Of a DNA stretch of 6,147 nucleotides, positions 6,084 through 6,147 are shown piece after piece. Within the stretch, counting starts at the first letter, position 1. The number at the start of each line of letters is the position of its first letter. Made by a program: the position numbers and the translations under genes. Origin of the DNA: Planctomycetota bacterium (GTDB taxonomy: Bacteria; Planctomycetota; Brocadiia; SM23-32). Under the pieces are notes generated by a model. The model made no database searches, was not told the DNA's origin, and was given only the letters and a program-made list of their open reading frames with translations. The stretch lies in the NCBI GenBank assembly GCA_018400625.1, contig JAGYMJ010000455.1, forward strand, positions 1 through 6,147, written 5' to 3'.

Positions 6084-6130
6084 GTCCTCAGTGAACCCCG
6101 TAGCATCCCCACCGTGCCTTGTGCCGGTGG
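6084..6130. repeat. Composite short repeat, unit 4: TCAGTGAAC leader plus CCACCG hairpin
   Basis: The leader GTCCTCAGTGAACCCCGTAG (6084-6103) matches the unit 1 leader at 17 of 20 positions. It is followed after 5 bases by CCACCG (6109-6114) and CGGTGG (6125-6130) around a 10-base loop. The leader-then-hairpin order is the same as in unit 1. The repeat cluster may continue beyond the right edge. Confidence 0.65.
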
Positions 6131-6147
6131 AATGAAGATCAAGTGCT

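Overview
The window looks like an accessory or loosely packed chromosomal stretch from an environmental Gram-negative bacterium. Three things suggest this: a lipoprotein with a lipobox, a repeat-rich sulfatase-modifying-type (FGE-fold) protein, and a long HEAT-repeat protein. That combination is common in the Planctomycetes-Verrucomicrobia-Lentisphaerae-Kiritimatiellota group, but the phylum is a guess from gene style, not a marker-based call. Coding is sparse: two real protein genes, one tRNA, and between them a graveyard of mobile-element genes.

Layout. (1) 1-1704, minus strand: the N-terminal 568 codons of a large protein that runs off the left edge. It has a short hydrophobic N-terminal segment, about 400 residues of charged helical or coiled-coil sequence containing an internal duplication of about 115 residues, then the first half of an FGE-sulfatase (SUMF1/EgtB/PvdO-like) domain. 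(2) 1705-1854: intergenic, with one A/T-rich inverted repeat. (3) 1855-3521, minus strand: a mobile-element ruin. A DDE transposase (ISNCY-like) lacking its N-terminal part is joined directly to the 3'-truncated end of a tyrosine recombinase gene that also carries two in-frame stop codons. (4) 3534-3666: non-coding, with one imperfect palindrome. (5) 3667-3759, plus strand: a complete tRNA-Ser(GCT) with encoded CCA. (6) 3760-3953: non-coding, with two strong CCACCGG/CCGGTGG hairpins and an associated short repeat. (7) 3954-6014, plus strand: a complete 686-residue HEAT-repeat lipoprotein. (8) 6015-6147: more of the same short repeat and hairpins.

The two intact coding units are not an operon. 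They lie on opposite strands, separated by the mobile-element remnant and the tRNA. Nothing in the window ties their functions together beyond both looking like envelope-anchored proteins with repeat or scaffold architecture. The most interesting signals are the recombinase-transposase junction, a composite short repeat (TCAGTGAAC-type leader plus a CCACCGG hairpin) flanking the HEAT gene and supplying its stop codon, and the internal duplication in the FGE-domain protein. I saw no CRISPR array, no recognisable defence or toxin-antitoxin module, and no convincing new multi-gene system.
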